Positions 1 to 12,266 of a stretch of 64,000 nucleotides of DNA are shown here, piece after piece. The position numbers and the translations under genes are program-made. This stretch comes from Anodontia alba (Eukaryota > Mollusca > Bivalvia > Lucinida > Lucinidae): positions 74,741,763-74,805,762 of the forward strand of contig OZ024830.1 of assembly GCA_964016985.1 (NCBI GenBank), in the 5' to 3' direction. A model generated the notes under the pieces. The model searched no databases. It had not been told where the DNA came from and was given only the letters and a program-made list of their open reading frames with translations. How positions within the stretch are numbered: the stretch's first letter is position 1; every line of letters begins with the position of its first letter.

Positions 1-60
1 GATGCGCAGTCTGATCTGAGTCTTTGCTGATCGCATAAGTCTTATTGTAGGTTTTGTTGG
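1..60 (+). repeat. F-type hairpin MITE, right end
   Basis: The window opens inside an F-family element: GCGCAGTCTGATCTGAGTCT, then CTTATTGTAGGTTTTGT. The same right end closes the copies near 2375 and 62640. The left part lies outside the window. Confidence 0.5.
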
Positions 61-530
61 GCGCTGGCTCATTGATCTTTTACTGTCAGACTTGGTAAAA
101 TAATACGCGCACGTAATTAGATTGAACATGACTTAATTATGTGAATGTTGGACAGTTATTGTTTTTATTCAGAACAATATATAGTTGGATGATGGTATCT
201 TCTTTTTGACGTTCCCCAGTAACATTATAAAGGCTTTAATGGGAAATTCTTTCCGATTACATGATGAGGACTTGTTATATTTTTGTTGAGCGCCCGGATA
301 TCTCACTCAGGTGCGCGCTTGATTCATGACTAGCTACATACCTGTTATGCGCAGATTCAAAGCTAGAGTCGGCAAACATCGAATGGTGAAACAACAAATA
401 CATAACCTGCCTGTAAACATCAAATGTTTGACTATCCCCTTCCGGGTCCTTATGGTTTCACAGGGTACATCCCGACCTATCTGCTGACAACTGCCCTGGA
501 TTTTACTCCACATCTTGGCTGTTGGCGTCC

Positions 531-574
531 TTAAAAGCAGAAATGCTTCATTTGGCAACTACATGTACCTCTAC

Positions 575-630
<56 letters not shown>

Positions 631-897
631 GTAAAATCGATAAGATGATAACACTGACTTGAAGATATAAATTGTAGTTTCTCTTGAAGGAAAGAATTCT
701 GAGTGCGAATTCTTTCCTTTAAGTGTCGGACCCGTTGAAGACGGATTAATCTGTCCGACAAGCGAAGTTTTTTTTCTGCCAAAAGGATCTCGCTATCAGT
801 TGAATTCATTCTTTGAGGTGTTGCCGCATACTTTAGAAAGGACTCGGTTGGTGAGATTTCCACTTTATGTAATTTAAGCACAATCGCTGTCCAAAAT
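531..897 (-). other. unassigned open stretch (possible exon or chance)
   Basis: The minus strand is open here for about 120 codons, ending in a Ser-Leu run that is only the translated (AG)n microsatellite. The upstream part is rich in Lys, Arg, Leu and Glu and could form a helix. It also contains a K-type palindrome (AAGGAAAGAATTC and its complement), so part of the frame is repeat sequence. No family was recognised. The acceptor-like TTTTGGACAG near 898-907 has a poor pyrimidine tract. Probably a chance frame. Confidence 0.12.
577..625. repeat. (AG)n microsatellite
   Basis: About 24 uninterrupted AG units. A longer array of the same motif is at 46859-46929. Confidence 0.95.
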
Positions 898-944
898 TAA
901 GAGTAATGTTTAGGGGTCATTGATAAACTTTCAAAATGTTTTAT

Positions 945-1345
945 CCCTTCTAAAAAGCAGTCTACTCTAAAAAGGAAACATTTGCTACTCTTTTCTTTAA
1001 GAATAAACTTTTTTTTTCAGAAGGGTTTGGCAAGCGGTAAAGCAGACAGGAAGTCACAAACGTGTCTCACTTGGCGGATTAGCGTTTAAGGGGAATGAAT
1101 ACACTCTCAGGGGAGGCAGCTCTAACAAATGTGTTTTAACTCTCTTTTTAAAAAGGGTATTCTCCAAAAGGAAAGAATTTGCTCCCCATGGGAGCAAATT
1201 CTTTTCTGTTGGAGTAGACCCTTTTGACAGAAGGGCATTGGTGAGCAGGAAAGTAAACAGGAAATAACAAATGTTATCTTCCTTGAAAAAATGGCGGAAA
1301 AGGTGTATGCATCGATTTACTTTAAATCGGGCCCGATTTCGCAGA
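945..1345. repeat. K-family palindromic MITE cluster
   Basis: The centre is a hairpin at about 1153-1212, with AAAGAATTTGCTCCC facing GGGAGCAAATTCTTTTC. It is flanked by an AAAAGGGTATTCTCC arm and a GGAGTAGACCCTTTT arm. The same architecture recurs near 52050-52200 and, more diverged, near 19820-19990 and 35160-35290. Element ends are not resolved. Confidence 0.55.
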
Positions 1346-2050
1346 GAAGTGATCAAATTATACAGACGGTTTCTCATGTGAAAACTACTGGAAAATCTTA
1401 ATGTACATAATTCTATACTTCAGTGACAGTGAGCTTGTTACCTATATGGAAACATAAGTAAGAAATATCGGAAACTGTCTGGCTGTTCCGAGAGGTTTCC
1501 GGATCTCTGATCAAAATGTCACGAAACAGAAAGATGGATGGGAGTCATATTAATACAAAAGTCTGAAAATATGAACTGAAATATTTAAGAGGATATGAGA
1601 AGCGTTTTAGAAATCCATAAAAGCTTTTTCTAGATTCATTGTCATCATGACAGTGTAATGAATTGCAGGATGGGTTATGTTCCGTATGACAAAAATACAG
1701 ACAGTCGTAATTAATGGATTTTTATAAAGATATACGACTTTATTGCCTGCCTGCTATACTTTCAAGATATGCGCGACAGTTTGAAAGAAAAAGCATGATA
1801 CAGATACGAAGTAATGTATGCTAAATTACTGTAACTATTTTAAGTGTGAGCAGAATTCCTGCTATGTACACGTAACGAAAACTAAATAATGCAAAATGAA
1901 ATGCAATTTTACCAGACATCCAGGACTAGACTGATCTTAGATTCGCAAGATCACAGATGACGGTTGAAGAGACGTCAAAATGAAAACACATTATGTAAGC
2001 AAGTGAGTGTAATTTGGAGCCCCGTATTCCCCTACGATATATAGTGAAAT
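1346..2050. other. no feature seen
   Basis: AT-rich sequence with stops in all frames. No hairpin, tandem repeat or family shared with the rest of the window was noticed. Confidence 0.5.
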
Positions 2051-2149
2051 TCGGGTTATGAAAATTCTCCTTATAAAGAATACGCCCGTAAGACCCGAGT
2101 TTCACTATTTGTCAGAAGCGTACTTTACAGCAATCTACATGTGTGCTAG

Positions 2150-2375
2150 CGCAGGACAAAACGTACAATATGATGTATGTGATCAGCAAAGACTCGGATT
2201 AGCCAGGAAATCCACCCAGTATGGCAAGAATTCTCGTTTATATCTCTTTAGATAGCAGTAGATTGCAGAAGACACATGCGATCAGCAGGGACACTGATCA
2301 AAGTACGCGGATGCGCAGGCTAATCTGAGTCTTCGCTGGTCGAACAAGTCTTATTGTAGGTTTTGTCATTTAAAA
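2150..2375 (+). mobile_element. F-b hairpin MITE
   Basis: Begins near GCGCAGGACAAAAC and ends TTATTGTAGGTTTTGTC, an imperfect inverted terminal pair. Inside is the F core: GATCAGCAAAGACTCGGATT, later GCGCAGGCTAATCTGAGTCT. The copy at 62395-62640 has the same terminal words in the same order. Confidence 0.6.
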
Positions 2376-2734
2376 GATAATTCTATTCTTTACTAATCAA
2401 CTATTTCCAAGTAACTGGATAACGTAACTGTCCACATATGACGTTACTTGACCTTATTAGAAAATAAGAAATTGGCGTCCAAAAATGCTTCAACTTTCAA
2501 ATGCCACTTAAAAGTAGATTTGCGATTTCCTGTCTTTTGCCAGGAAAGTATAAAGAAATAAAGGTATATTGAAATTTTTTTTTTTTTTTCTTTTGTTTAT
2601 AAGTGGTACGTTTGTTATTGAGAACGCTTGCTGGTTTGCACAAAAGGCCTGTTACATAAATGTATGTCCACAAACACGTTAGTTAGACTATAGACAGCAT
2701 CCTTGCGTTTCATGTAAAAACTTCATTGATGTCG

Positions 2735-3000
2735 TTTGCATAGGGGTCGCGCCATGCGAAAACGTGTCTTTGGGCATATGCGGACAGCGAAGGCCCAGAT
2801 CAGTCTGCGCATCTGCGCAGTCTGATCAGGTCTTTCCATGTCCGCAAACAGAAAGACCGAATCACCGAATACTACAGAATTTATCGATGAAGAGGAAATG
2901 CCCGGATGAGACTTTGCGCATGCCCTTGATGATCTGAACCTGTGCATTTTGCGCTTGTTTGAAGGCACGTTTTCGCGTAACGCGGCCCATATAATACCAC
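2735..3000 (+). mobile_element. F-a hairpin MITE
   Basis: Terminal words are GTCGCGCCATGCGAAAACGT at the left and CGTAACGCGGCCCAT at the right, an imperfect inverted repeat. The internal hairpin CAGATCAGTCTGCGCA / TGCGCAGTCTGATCAGG is the F core. The closest relative is at 33654-33895. Confidence 0.7.
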
Positions 3001-3159
3001 TATATTGCTTGCCTGTAATAACACTCCTGTTAATCAAGGTCCATGGTTTTGGACCGTCTCAATTGTAAATATACGGAGGTAAATCTGTTAAAATTATTTT
3101 TCTTCCATTCTGAAAAAGGGGTCTACATTAAAAGAAAATAAAATGCTCTCTGTGGGAGT

Positions 3160-3360
3160 TAGTCCTTTCATCCCTGCAGATTAGAATCTATACCTCTGCA
3201 AACAGTGCAAATCCAGGTGAGACGACCCGTCTCATTTGGATCTACACTGTTTACCATTCTGTTTCCAATTTTTGTGCTGAGAATCATATTTGCAATACTA
3301 GATTTGCCCAGTTTCAGCGATGGAAGAATCCACTTCAGAAATTCAGGGGTGAATGAGAAT
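3160..3360 (+). mobile_element. G-family hairpin MITE
   Basis: Starts AGTCCTTTCATCCCTG and carries GCAAACAGTGCAAATCCAG opposite TGGATCTACACTGTTT. The tail reads GGAAGAATCCACTTCAGAAA and then GGGGTGAATGAG. The same order is seen at 4818, 5374, 9366 and 29963. Confidence 0.65.
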
Positions 3361-3804
3361 TTTTCCTTTTAGGGCAGACCTATTTTCAGAAATAGTAGAT
3401 ATGCAGGACAGCAAATAAGAAGTCCCAAACGTTGTTTTGTTCCCTTTGTAAAAAATCTGCTAATGATACTGATTAATACTGTGAACAATGATGTCATTTT
3501 GATGATGATGACGAACATTTGTCTTTAAAAACGCAATTAAATTCTAACATTAACTTTGATTACTGACCATTACGTCATAAAGGAAATACTGAAATTTCAG
3601 TGCAAATCATGGCCGTGGCCCGGGAATCCCAAGCTACGTCATGGTCAGTAGCATTCATAGAGTTATACAGTCATTTGTTTTAGGTTATTGCTGAGGACTT
3701 ACCCTCACTTATGTAACATTTACATAATGTGGTCACGAAAAAGTAAGAGTACGACATGTATTGGTGGTTAAACTTTCGTGTAAGCAAAACATAAAGTAGT
3801 GCGA

Positions 3805-4250
3805 TATAGGGATCAAACATGGTTTTTCATGTATTAACATTCGCCAGGTCCCCTGGGAGGTTTTGAAAACCGAGGCCGGAGGTCGCGGTATTCAACACCT
3901 CCCAAGGGAACTGGCGAATGTTAATGCATTGAAAAACCATGTTCGATCGCTATAACTGCATAAAAACTGAACATATTCGCTACATTTTGCGCTATTTCTT
4001 GCACTATTTTGTTTCGCCATTTTACCTATGTCTCGCGAACGTAATTTCCACTGACTATGCTCGTTCTTGGGCCGGGCAGTACACATCTCGTAACGGAAGC
4101 AAACCTGTGACCCCGGTAGGATCATATTGAAAGTTGCGTAGCCTTGTATTTACAGCGCGTGAATTGCCTTGTTAATACAAGGCTTTTCGCCGGTTAATGC
4201 ACGGCTGTTAATAAAGTGCGACACTGCTTTTTTTGCAATAATAATATTTA
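3805..4250 (+). mobile_element. B repeat, full-length copy
   Basis: Begins ATAGGGATCAAACATGG and ends near GACACTGCTTTTTTTGCAAT. The first 150 bp fold back: TTAACATTCGCCAGGTCCC is mirrored by GGGAACTGGCGAATGTTAA around a GAGGCCGGAGG apex. A single-copy part follows, then a second dyad of GTTAATACA / GGTTAATGCACGGCTGTT words. Four other copies lie at 14205, 23135, 23972 and 39925/44341 (split). Open frames in it are recurrent but appear to be by-products. The transposition class is unknown; I saw neither terminal inverted repeats nor a clear TSD. Confidence 0.75.
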
Positions 4251-4817
4251 TGTATATACTTGGCGTAACTGGGCTGCTTCAGTTAACCGAAACGTTCGCA
4301 GTTACTCGCAAAACAAAATCAAACTGTCCGTTCAGTTGCGACAGTTTTCGGCGAATGGTTACGAACATCCCTAAACTATTCTCAAGCTGTCTTTTGGCAC
4401 AACAAAGACGGCGGCTTACGCCAATAAAATTTATATATGCTTGTTTGTAACAAAGAATATGGAAATGTATACTGGGTTAATATTACAGATTAATACAGAT
4501 ACTTTCCCTTATAAAATTAATAATTATTGATATAGTCGATCTAGTATCAAGTCTTGTCAACGAGAATAAGGGCTATTCTCGAATGTGAGATCACATAAGA
4601 CGGGTTTATACTAACTGTCAGAAGATGCACAGTACTCACGAGGGATTCGCTTTATTGAAAGCAGCCCTTGCGTAACTGGTTTATTGAAGTCGAGAGTTCT
4701 AACAAGTACTTGAAGTTCGAGAAGGTCTTCCGGGCAAGCTTTATGTCCCAAAATTGAAAATAAAAATGACTGAATTATCATAAACGAGATCGCCCAACTG
4801 CATTTATAGAAGGTATG

Positions 4818-4980
4818 TGTTTAACTCTTTCAGCCCTGTAACAAGCCGTCTCATCCGGATCAACACTGTTATCCATTCTGTCTTTGATTTTTGACTGAAA
4901 GCCCTATTTGCAACAATTGATGTGTGCAAATTCAGAAATGGAAGAGTCGATTGCATAAACTTAGGTGTGAAAGGGTTAAA
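4818..4980 (+). mobile_element. G-family MITE, hairpin arm deleted
   Basis: Starts TAACTCTTTCAGCCCTGTAA and ends GTGTGAAAGGGTTAAA, giving complementary ends. The left hairpin arm found in other G copies is missing; only GCCGTCTCATCCGGATCAAC remains. Confidence 0.6.
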
Positions 4981-5373
4981 ATACACTGAAATTCTGTATT
5001 TCAGACCATATTAGACGACATGACAAAAGACCTGTGGATGTTCTTCTATAGTCTGGGAGGTTCCTTGTCAAATATCTGAGGAGTTGATATCAGTTCTACA
5101 AACCTGGTGGCCAGGTCGTTACCAAGACTTTCCGCAGAGGATAATTGCGGTCTGAGGATGAATTTCAGTAAGTTAATTTATCATTATGTATAGGTTAGAC
5201 AACGATGTATCGTTTCCGGGTCCTTTTTGTTGCCATAAACTGCGCTATTTGACTGTATCTTTTCGTGTCAAAGTTCAACAATCCCACATCCCTACATTCC
5301 CTGAAACGGAATATTGCCGTGATACAAATTGTGATGAATTTCAAGAAATTGATTGAACTACAAATAAATAATT

Positions 5374-5580
5374 GACTCTTTCAACCCTGTAGACCGAAAC
5401 ATATACATTTGCAAACAGTGTAAATTTAGGTGAGAAGGCTAATAACGAGCAGTTTCATCCGGATCTACACTGTTTGCAACCCTACTTCTGACTTTTGAAT
5501 CAAACCACCATCTTCGAAAATGGACATGTCCAAATTCAAAGATAGAAGAGGCTACTTCAGGAACTCAAGGGTTAAAGGGT
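5374..5580 (+). mobile_element. G-family hairpin MITE
   Basis: Ends are GACTCTTTCAACCCTGTAG and CAAGGGTTAAAGGG. The internal hairpin is GCAAACAGTGTAAATTTAGG facing CCGGATCTACACTGTTTGC. Confidence 0.65.
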
Positions 5581-5603
5581 TTTAATGAAATATAGTGCTT
5601 ATG

Positions 5604-5922
5604 TACAATCGACTCGCCTTATCTCGACTTTTTTGCTTATCTCGAATAACCGCTTGTCTCGAAATGAAAATCTGGCCTCTGTTTTAACATGGAAACCTAA
5701 AACAGGTGACGAAGTATTGTGGAAAAAAGGAGTAAATTTTCTCCCCTTTTCCACATTATTTTTAATATATCTCTAACTTCAGGAGTTTAATTACATATTT
5801 ATTTGTGAAATATGATTGTACGATTATTTTCACCTCAATTCTGCAATCTGATATGCTGAGGTACAGATATCACGAAACATTTTAGAGAGTGCATTGGACT
5901 TCGGGATAATGAGAGTCGACTA
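5604..5922 (+). mobile_element. I-family pogo-like MITE
   Basis: Flanked by TA. The left end is TACAATCGACTCGCCTTATC and the right end GGATAATGAGAGTCGACTA, which are inverted. The interior carries CTCGAAATGAAAATCTGG and a palindrome TTTTCTCCCCTTTTCCACA. Ends of the form CAGTCGACTCTCGTTATCTCGAA with TA duplication are typical of non-autonomous Tc1/mariner (pogo/Tigger-type) elements. Confidence 0.7.
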
Positions 5923-8010
5923 TATTTACTGATGAGCGTGTCTGTAAAGTTTTAGTGGATAATAGATGCAGTCTAATCACCAGTAGTATTATTCAGATCT
6001 TTCGTAGTGTTTAGTAATTGCTGCTAGAAAACCCTAAGTAATTGCTTTTAGAAAACCCTGCTGAGAATATACATTTACGTATACATGTCGAAGTAATATT
6101 TGTTTAACATGATTTACATACACGTATATATACCCAAATGTTTATTTGTATGTATAGACATAATACATACCACGGGATACATACTTAGGTTTCATTCTGT
6201 TTTGCAAAATAAGGGCCGTCCAGTCGAACGACAGATTTATTCATCATAAAAGTTTTATCTTTACGAGGTAAGTCAACAAGTTCCCGGACTAAGCCTGTAA
6301 ATAAAAAAACAAAACAAAAACAAAAACAAGTTATGGCTGCAAAATGAAATTCATATCGCGTTAAAGAACAATACCTTATGAATTATGTTATATAAATTCA
6401 ACATTTTTTTCTGCAAATAACACGAGTTTTCTTCTCTTCTAAAGAAAGCAGTCAATGCAAATATCTTGCATCAGCTTTAATCATCTGCATTTCATCCTTT
6501 AAAACAGAATGCAATGTCCGTGGCTAAGTCTATCAGCATCCACAGATAGGTTTATACCGGTACGATGAGATAACGTCAAACAATTTCCGAACATTCTTAT
6601 GTCTGATGGCCTCCTGGGTTTCTTACCGTCAGTTATTTCTTCGCGACCATAAGATCTCAGATCCCATTCTCCCATTCATATACTAATGTCCTTGAACAAC
6701 TTGAACCCTCCTTTGGTTTCTTCAGAAACTCCAATGTATATGTAAGAGGCATTCCTGCCTTTGATAACCGCTCATTGCTCCCTATCTTCATTTGACGTCA
6801 TATGTTTGCGCTATAGCTTTTAATACAGCTGCTTCAGTTTTGAATCGCACAGTTGTTTGACGTAGGTCGACAAAAATCCATATTTTCTTGTACAAATATT
6901 TGTTCGACGGCATACAAATTTTCGGGAACGTAAACCACCATAAACCGAGACGCCAATGGAATCAGCATTGCATTTTGTTTCGGCAAAAAATTCTAAATGT
7001 TCCATGTAGGCATTATTATCAAAGAGATCTACTGTTCAAAATTTTAGAAACGTCAGACGTTTGGTTATTTTATTATTGCGACAGTCCGGCAATTTATTGA
7101 CTATACCTCGTGCATCTTTCGATTGTTAAAACAAAAATTGTACCGTGCACAATCCTGTATTATTAGCAGAATGCATAACGAAAATTTTCGAATTTCTTAC
7201 TGAGGTTTCTTCAGTGAGAATCGGAAATTTGCTTTACCCGGCGAATACTTTCGGCATTTACCATTATTTTCCGTAAGTTTAGAGACCCTGCGCCAGGGAA
7301 GATTGAAAGACCTGTTGCAACAGGCAAGTATTTCGCAGATAATTTTTATTGTGTGATTAGCTTTGAATGGAACATATGGTTTCCTTGTGCCTATATAAAA
7401 TTGTGTCTTCTGTGCACTGCAAATAAAATAACGTATCTCTGATTGAATTGTGAGTACAAATATATTTGACAAAATATCTAGATAGGCCTTTGCAACAAAA
7501 CTAAATATAAAGATAATCTAGAAACCAAAAGATCCCACTTAAAAGTTTGATCATTGAACAGACTAACTGTAAAGGAGATGCAAGGTTTAATATCCATAAA
7601 ATGTTTAAGGCTTTTGGTAGTACTATTTTATATATCTGGCTCGGAACATGTGATTTGATTGTATTGCGGAAAGACAGAAATATTGGATTGCAGCAGCCGG
7701 TTTCATCATACTGAGTTGTTAAGCTGTGTTGACAGCTTGAAAGTTTTATGACGAAACCGGTTGCTGTAAAAGAAACGTTCATATAGTTTTAAAAGTTCCA
7801 GAGTGTCTTATTTCATTTTATACATATTAATAGGCGTATTATTGACTGAATTTTAAAATTATTTCAAATAAATATTTATTTATACATAACTGATTTTCTT
7901 GGAATTATCTTAATATTTCATACGGACATAAAATAAATTATAGGGTAAAATAACTCTAGCCCCTTATTTTCAGCATGAACTAAATCATTATAAATGAATG
8001 CATTTTTAAG
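5923..8010. other. mostly featureless AT-rich stretch
   Basis: No repeat family recognised. On the minus strand 6820-7005 is open for 61 codons and cysteine-containing, but it has no recognisable domain and no convincing splice sites. Treated as non-coding here. Confidence 0.4.
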
Positions 8011-8019
8011 TGAATGACT

Positions 8020-8315
8020 ACAGTAAATTTGTTTATGACAGGACATGTTTCTCATTTCCAAGCTTTAAGCTGGACCGGGGCACAGCATTCCTACAATATT
8101 ACATGCGCGCCCAGCGAATACTCATATCAGCCCGCGAATCGGAGCAGTCTAAGTAGAATCTTCGCGTGGCGCTCCATAGGTAGCCAACTATCCAATGCGT
8201 CTTCAAGCGGACAGCACAGACTCTGATCTGCCCAAGTGGATGCGCAGGCTGGTCGGGGTTTTGCTGGGCGCCCATGCAGCCTTGTAGGAAACGCTGTGCT
8301 CCGGCTCATTTTTAA
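8020..8315 (+). mobile_element. F-family hairpin MITE (diverged)
   Basis: Contains TGCGCGCCCAGCGAATACTC, TATCCAATGCGTCTTCAAGC, GGATGCGCAGGCTGGTCGGG and GCTGGGCGCCCATGCAGCC, ending near GTGCTCCGGCTCATTTTTAA. The order of parts matches 23735-23945. Confidence 0.5.
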
Positions 8316-9365
8316 AACGTAAGGTTGATCACAGTAACAGACCCAGTATTAAATTTACTTACCGTACTACTACCGTACTTTAGCTCGGTGTTGGTCAAAA
8401 ATATTAGTCGCAAAGATTCTCACAAAGATTTCTCACTTTAATTGGTCTCTTGGTGAATTGTCTCTGTCGAGGGGTTCGGATACTTACAGATAGGCCCCGA
8501 TTCAATCACTTTGGTATCGGCATTGATTCGTTTCCATTGTTGCGTGTGCCCTCTGTCACGGTCTGTCACAGTGTTACTGTACAACCACTGTGCTGAAGTG
8601 CACTCAGTTGCTTGTTAACGCATTTTTGCCTAGCGTCTGATCTGATCTGAGTCTGCACTGTTTGGATTAAATACATTAATATTTTTAAAACATGGTAACA
8701 ATTAAACCTAACCAGACACCCCTTCTGGAGTAGACTTGTCCACTCGGCATAAATGAATTAATTTGTAAAGCAAATCAGCATTTTATGCAAGTGTGAGAAA
8801 CTTGCTGTAATAGTGACCTTAAAATAGGATTAGTTCATATAGGTGAGACTTGATATTGTTTAAGGCAACAGTTTGTATCAGCCTAAGCGGTATATCAAAT
8901 GACATGTTTACACTTACATTTAATACTGATATAAAGGCATAGTGAAGAAAATAGAGAATAGAGCGTTTTCAAAATTCCTAATGAAATGTAGTGTGTATGA
9001 CAGCATATTGTTGGTGCCTCCCAGTCATTTGAATACAGACATTGGCTTGTTTTGATGAGTGTCCACTATCACGGCCTGTCAAGTCGTACTGTAAAATCAC
9101 AAAACTGACATGGAGTCAGTTCCATGTTGTGTTAAACAAGCGAAATCTGTTGTAATCGTGACCTCGAAACAAGATCATCTGTACATATACAACAGTTTGT
9201 ATCAGAAATACTTAAATTGTATATCAAATGGCATATTTGCATTTAATACTTATATAGACATAGTACAGAGTATAGGGCCTTTTTCAGAATATCTAATGAA
9301 ATGTAGTGTGTATGTTAACATATTGTTGATGCGAATTATTTGAGACTATAGTGAAACTCATATTT

Positions 9366-9808
9366 AATCCTTTCGGTTGTACAGACCAAAACAGATAATT
9401 TTGCAAAGAGTGTAGATCCAGACGAAACGGCTCATAACGAAATAAACGTCAAAATGTTTGCCATTGGAAAAAAACAACAAAACAAAAAAACATACACACA
9501 CTATAGATTAGAAAACGGGAGTCTCGGTTTTATTGAGCCTCTTCATTAGCAGTAATGAAGTTTGCAACACTGCTTACGTCCTCTAGCGTATGCATAAGCA
9601 GAACTGCATTTTCATAGATACCATAATGGGCCCAGTGGTCCCAAAGGAAAATAAATATGATCTGCACTATGGTGAAGCCGTCTCATCAGTATCTACACTG
9701 TTTCGCATTTTGTCCTTGATTTATGGCACACCCCTATTCGTAACAATGGATGTGTTCAAAATCAAAAACGGAAGAGTCCACTTCATAAACTCAGGGTAGA
9801 TAGGGTTA
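9366..9808 (+). mobile_element. G-family MITE split by O repeat
   Basis: Left part (9366 to about 9440) reads AATCCTTTCGGTTGTACAGA to GAGTGTAGATCCAGACG. Right part (about 9676-9808) resumes CCGTCTCATCAGTATCTACA and ends TAGATAGGGTTAATC. The intervening 240 bp is a repeat (O) whose reverse complement occurs at 10900-11270, sharing AAACGGGAGTCTCGG, CATTACTGCT and ACCATAGTGCAGAT words. The O copy interrupts the G hairpin. Confidence 0.6.
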
Positions 9809-9885
9809 ATCAGCGTAAGACCAACGTTAACCAACATTACTCTATGTTGACATACGCCAATACATAGGACAAATGCGATAGGGGC

Positions 9886-10345
9886 GGCCGCAGAACTCAG
9901 TAGGTAGAGCAAAGAAACGAAGCCCCGGTACGGCTGTATATTTTTCTTCACCCTATGGAATTTGTTAGCTCAGTGTATGGGTCCACGTCTAGAACTGCGG
10001 GCATCAGTGTCTACATTGCTAGTATGTTTTCGAGCATATGCAAGGACAAATCTAATTAAGCAGAGGAAAACATGACCTGGGCGGCCGGATAGCCCAGTTA
10101 ATAGACCATAACTGTGCACTATTCTTAACCTGTGATAATTGGTAGCATGGTATGGGACGACGGCTGGGGCTAGAGGCATAACAATGTACATATCTCCATT
10201 GTAGAGGGCGGAGGTTCGGAACGAATATAACAAAACCGGGGAAATGTGACTGTGGCGGTCAAATAGCGCAGCCAGTAGAACATTGATACATTATTACGAG
10301 GGTTCTCGGTTCAAGTGCCGGTACGGCTGTACATTTTTCTCATCT
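9886..10345 (+). mobile_element. cluster of three degenerate tRNA-like SINE heads
   Basis: Three units start GGGCGGCCGCAGAACTCAGT (9886), GGGCGGCCGGATAGCCCAGT (about 10079) and TGGCGGTCAAATAGCGCAGC (about 10252). Each begins like a box A region. Unit 3 contains a box-B-like GGTTCAAGTGCC, and units 1 and 3 share CCGGTACGGCTGTA. Unit 2 has AGGTTCGGAACG near its end. None folds as a clean tRNA, so I read them as tandem or nested fragments of a tRNA-derived SINE. Confidence 0.45.
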
Positions 10346-10559
10346 TGTAACAAACACATGATTCAGTATTTTCCTAAGTATTCGGACATATGGGCCTGAG
10401 CAGAAGGCATAAACCCAAACCAGAATCCATAGAATGTGGTGTCTGAAAAGAGGTTACACTGTCTATCACTCGTCCAACATTGTAAACTGAACTGTTTCAA
10501 AATTTAGGTTTAAGTATGATGAGGTGTAAGATGTCCGAATATCCAGGATCAGTTGGAGC

Positions 10560-10800
10560 CTACGCACGACAAAACCTACAGTAAAACTTGTGCGACCAGA
10601 AAAGACTCAGATCAGCCTTGGTATCCACGCAGTCTGACCAGGGCCTTCATTGTCCGGTAACAGGATCATTGAATACTAAAGGAAGTTGCAGTGTAGAGCA
10701 AATGCCCGGATGAGACTGCGCATATGCAGGATGATGTGAATCCGCACATTTTGTGCATGCTCGAAGGCACTTTTTCCCTTGACATGGTCCATATGTAAAT
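10560..10800 (+). mobile_element. F-family hairpin MITE, chimeric ends
   Basis: The left side (CCTACGCACGACAAAACCTA, CTTGTGCGACCAGAAAAGAC) is F-b. The right side (GAATACTAAAGGAAGTTGCA, CATTTTGTGCATGCTCGAAG, CTTGACATGGTCCATATG) is F-a. The copy looks like a recombinant or overlapping insertion of the two subfamilies. Confidence 0.5.
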
Positions 10801-10899
10801 ATGTACCTTATTTACTCTGCATATTTGGACCTGAAATCCCCTTAACATGACTGAACTAAAATATGAACAAGTCTTTATACTGAACAGTCAATTCAACAG

Positions 10900-11270
10900 T
10901 TGTCATTTTCTAATCGGTAATGTGTTCTTCGTTTCCAAAGGCAATCTTTTTGACGTTTATTTTACTACACTCTAACTGGTGTTTGTGCCATGTGGCGGCC
11001 GTAGAATGTCTCCCCGTAGAATGTCTTCACCATAGTGCAGATTATATTTCATTTCCTTTGGGATCATTGCGCCTATTGTGGTGTCTTTGAAAATGGAGTT
11101 CTGCTCATGCATACGCTAACAAGGTGGGGGAGGGGGGAAGTAAACAGTGCTGAAAACTTCATTACTGCTTATGAAGAGTCTCAATAAAACCGAGACTCCC
11201 ATTTTCTAATCTGTATTGTGTTCTTTGTTTCCAAAGGCAATCCATTTTATGTTTATTTTATCACTACCTG
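10900..11270 (-). repeat. O repeat, reverse copy
   Basis: The minus strand matches the 240-bp insert in the G element at 9440-9675, with an extra segment holding TGTGGCGGCCGTAGAATGTC. The words CATTTTCTAATC and TGTGTTCTTTGTTTCCAAAG occur twice (10906-10945 and 11200-11240), as an internal duplication. Confidence 0.5.
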
Positions 11271-12266
11271 TTGGTGTATCTAAATGTATAAACTGCTGGA
11301 TGCCAGGCAAACAGTCAAGAAACTGATCAGATGTCGCATTCTAAATACGATTAGCTTTTCAACAGGTGCAACAGTATAAAGTACTCTTATTGCCAGGTAT
11401 GACAATTTTTTCTTACGCTGGCCATTCTTGTCTGCAAACAAAACAAAATAAAATGAAATACTGAAAAGATAAGCAAAGAAACAAAATCGGAAAATTGAGA
11501 TTTTGCATACGTAATGTGTGGGGAAATGATTATATATTTTGTTTTCCCAGTCAAGACCGGCTTGATAAAATAACAAAATAACCAAAGGTTTTTTTGTTGT
11601 TGTTTTTTTTTTTTGTTCACCGGGTATACAGCCAAATGGATAGGTTGTTAAGGGAAAACCCCTTTAGAGCAATGAACATATTCCTAAAACTAAAATTGGC
11701 TGAAGTGTTCAGTTTTCTGGGTTAGACTAGCTACTTTCGGTCAGTTAGACCTCATTTGTGACCCTCTTCTAAATTTTCAAAAATTTTGAATGACCCATTG
11801 ACCGCAAAGAACTAGAAAATATAAACTGAACTATAGTGAAGTACGGGGAGACGTTTTACGGGCGCCACCAAACGACAATAATGTCATTTGTAGTAAAGAT
11901 AAAAAAAGATTATTAAATGAACAACCCTTGAAAGCAATTAGCACGCTCACACAACTGCAAAATAATTTAAGCGTCATGTTTTCTGGCCAGACAAGCTAGT
12001 GTCGGCAAGTTAGGCCTCACCAGTGGCCCCATATAAATTTTTAAAACAAATCAGAAATGGGTCCAATGATCACAAAGGACCCCGCACCATGATAATATTA
12101 CGTTAACAAAACTACCAAAATACATACTAAAACACGATTATGCAGTGGTCTGCATTTCAGGTTGATTGTCTGGATTTGCTTGCTCGTCCTTTGATGTCAT
12201 TGGTAAGCTATGTCCTGTGAATGTGGCTCTTCCTGGACACCCTCTATACTATGTTTACGGCGTTTT

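Noticed and set aside
2723..3037. 104-codon minus-strand frame
   Set aside because: It lies across an F-a MITE and its flanks; not conserved in other copies.
3892..4125. Minus-strand frame ending SLGRC, repeated in all B copies
   Set aside because: It covers a hairpin arm and is broken or altered in other copies. The B repeat has no recognisable transposase motif.
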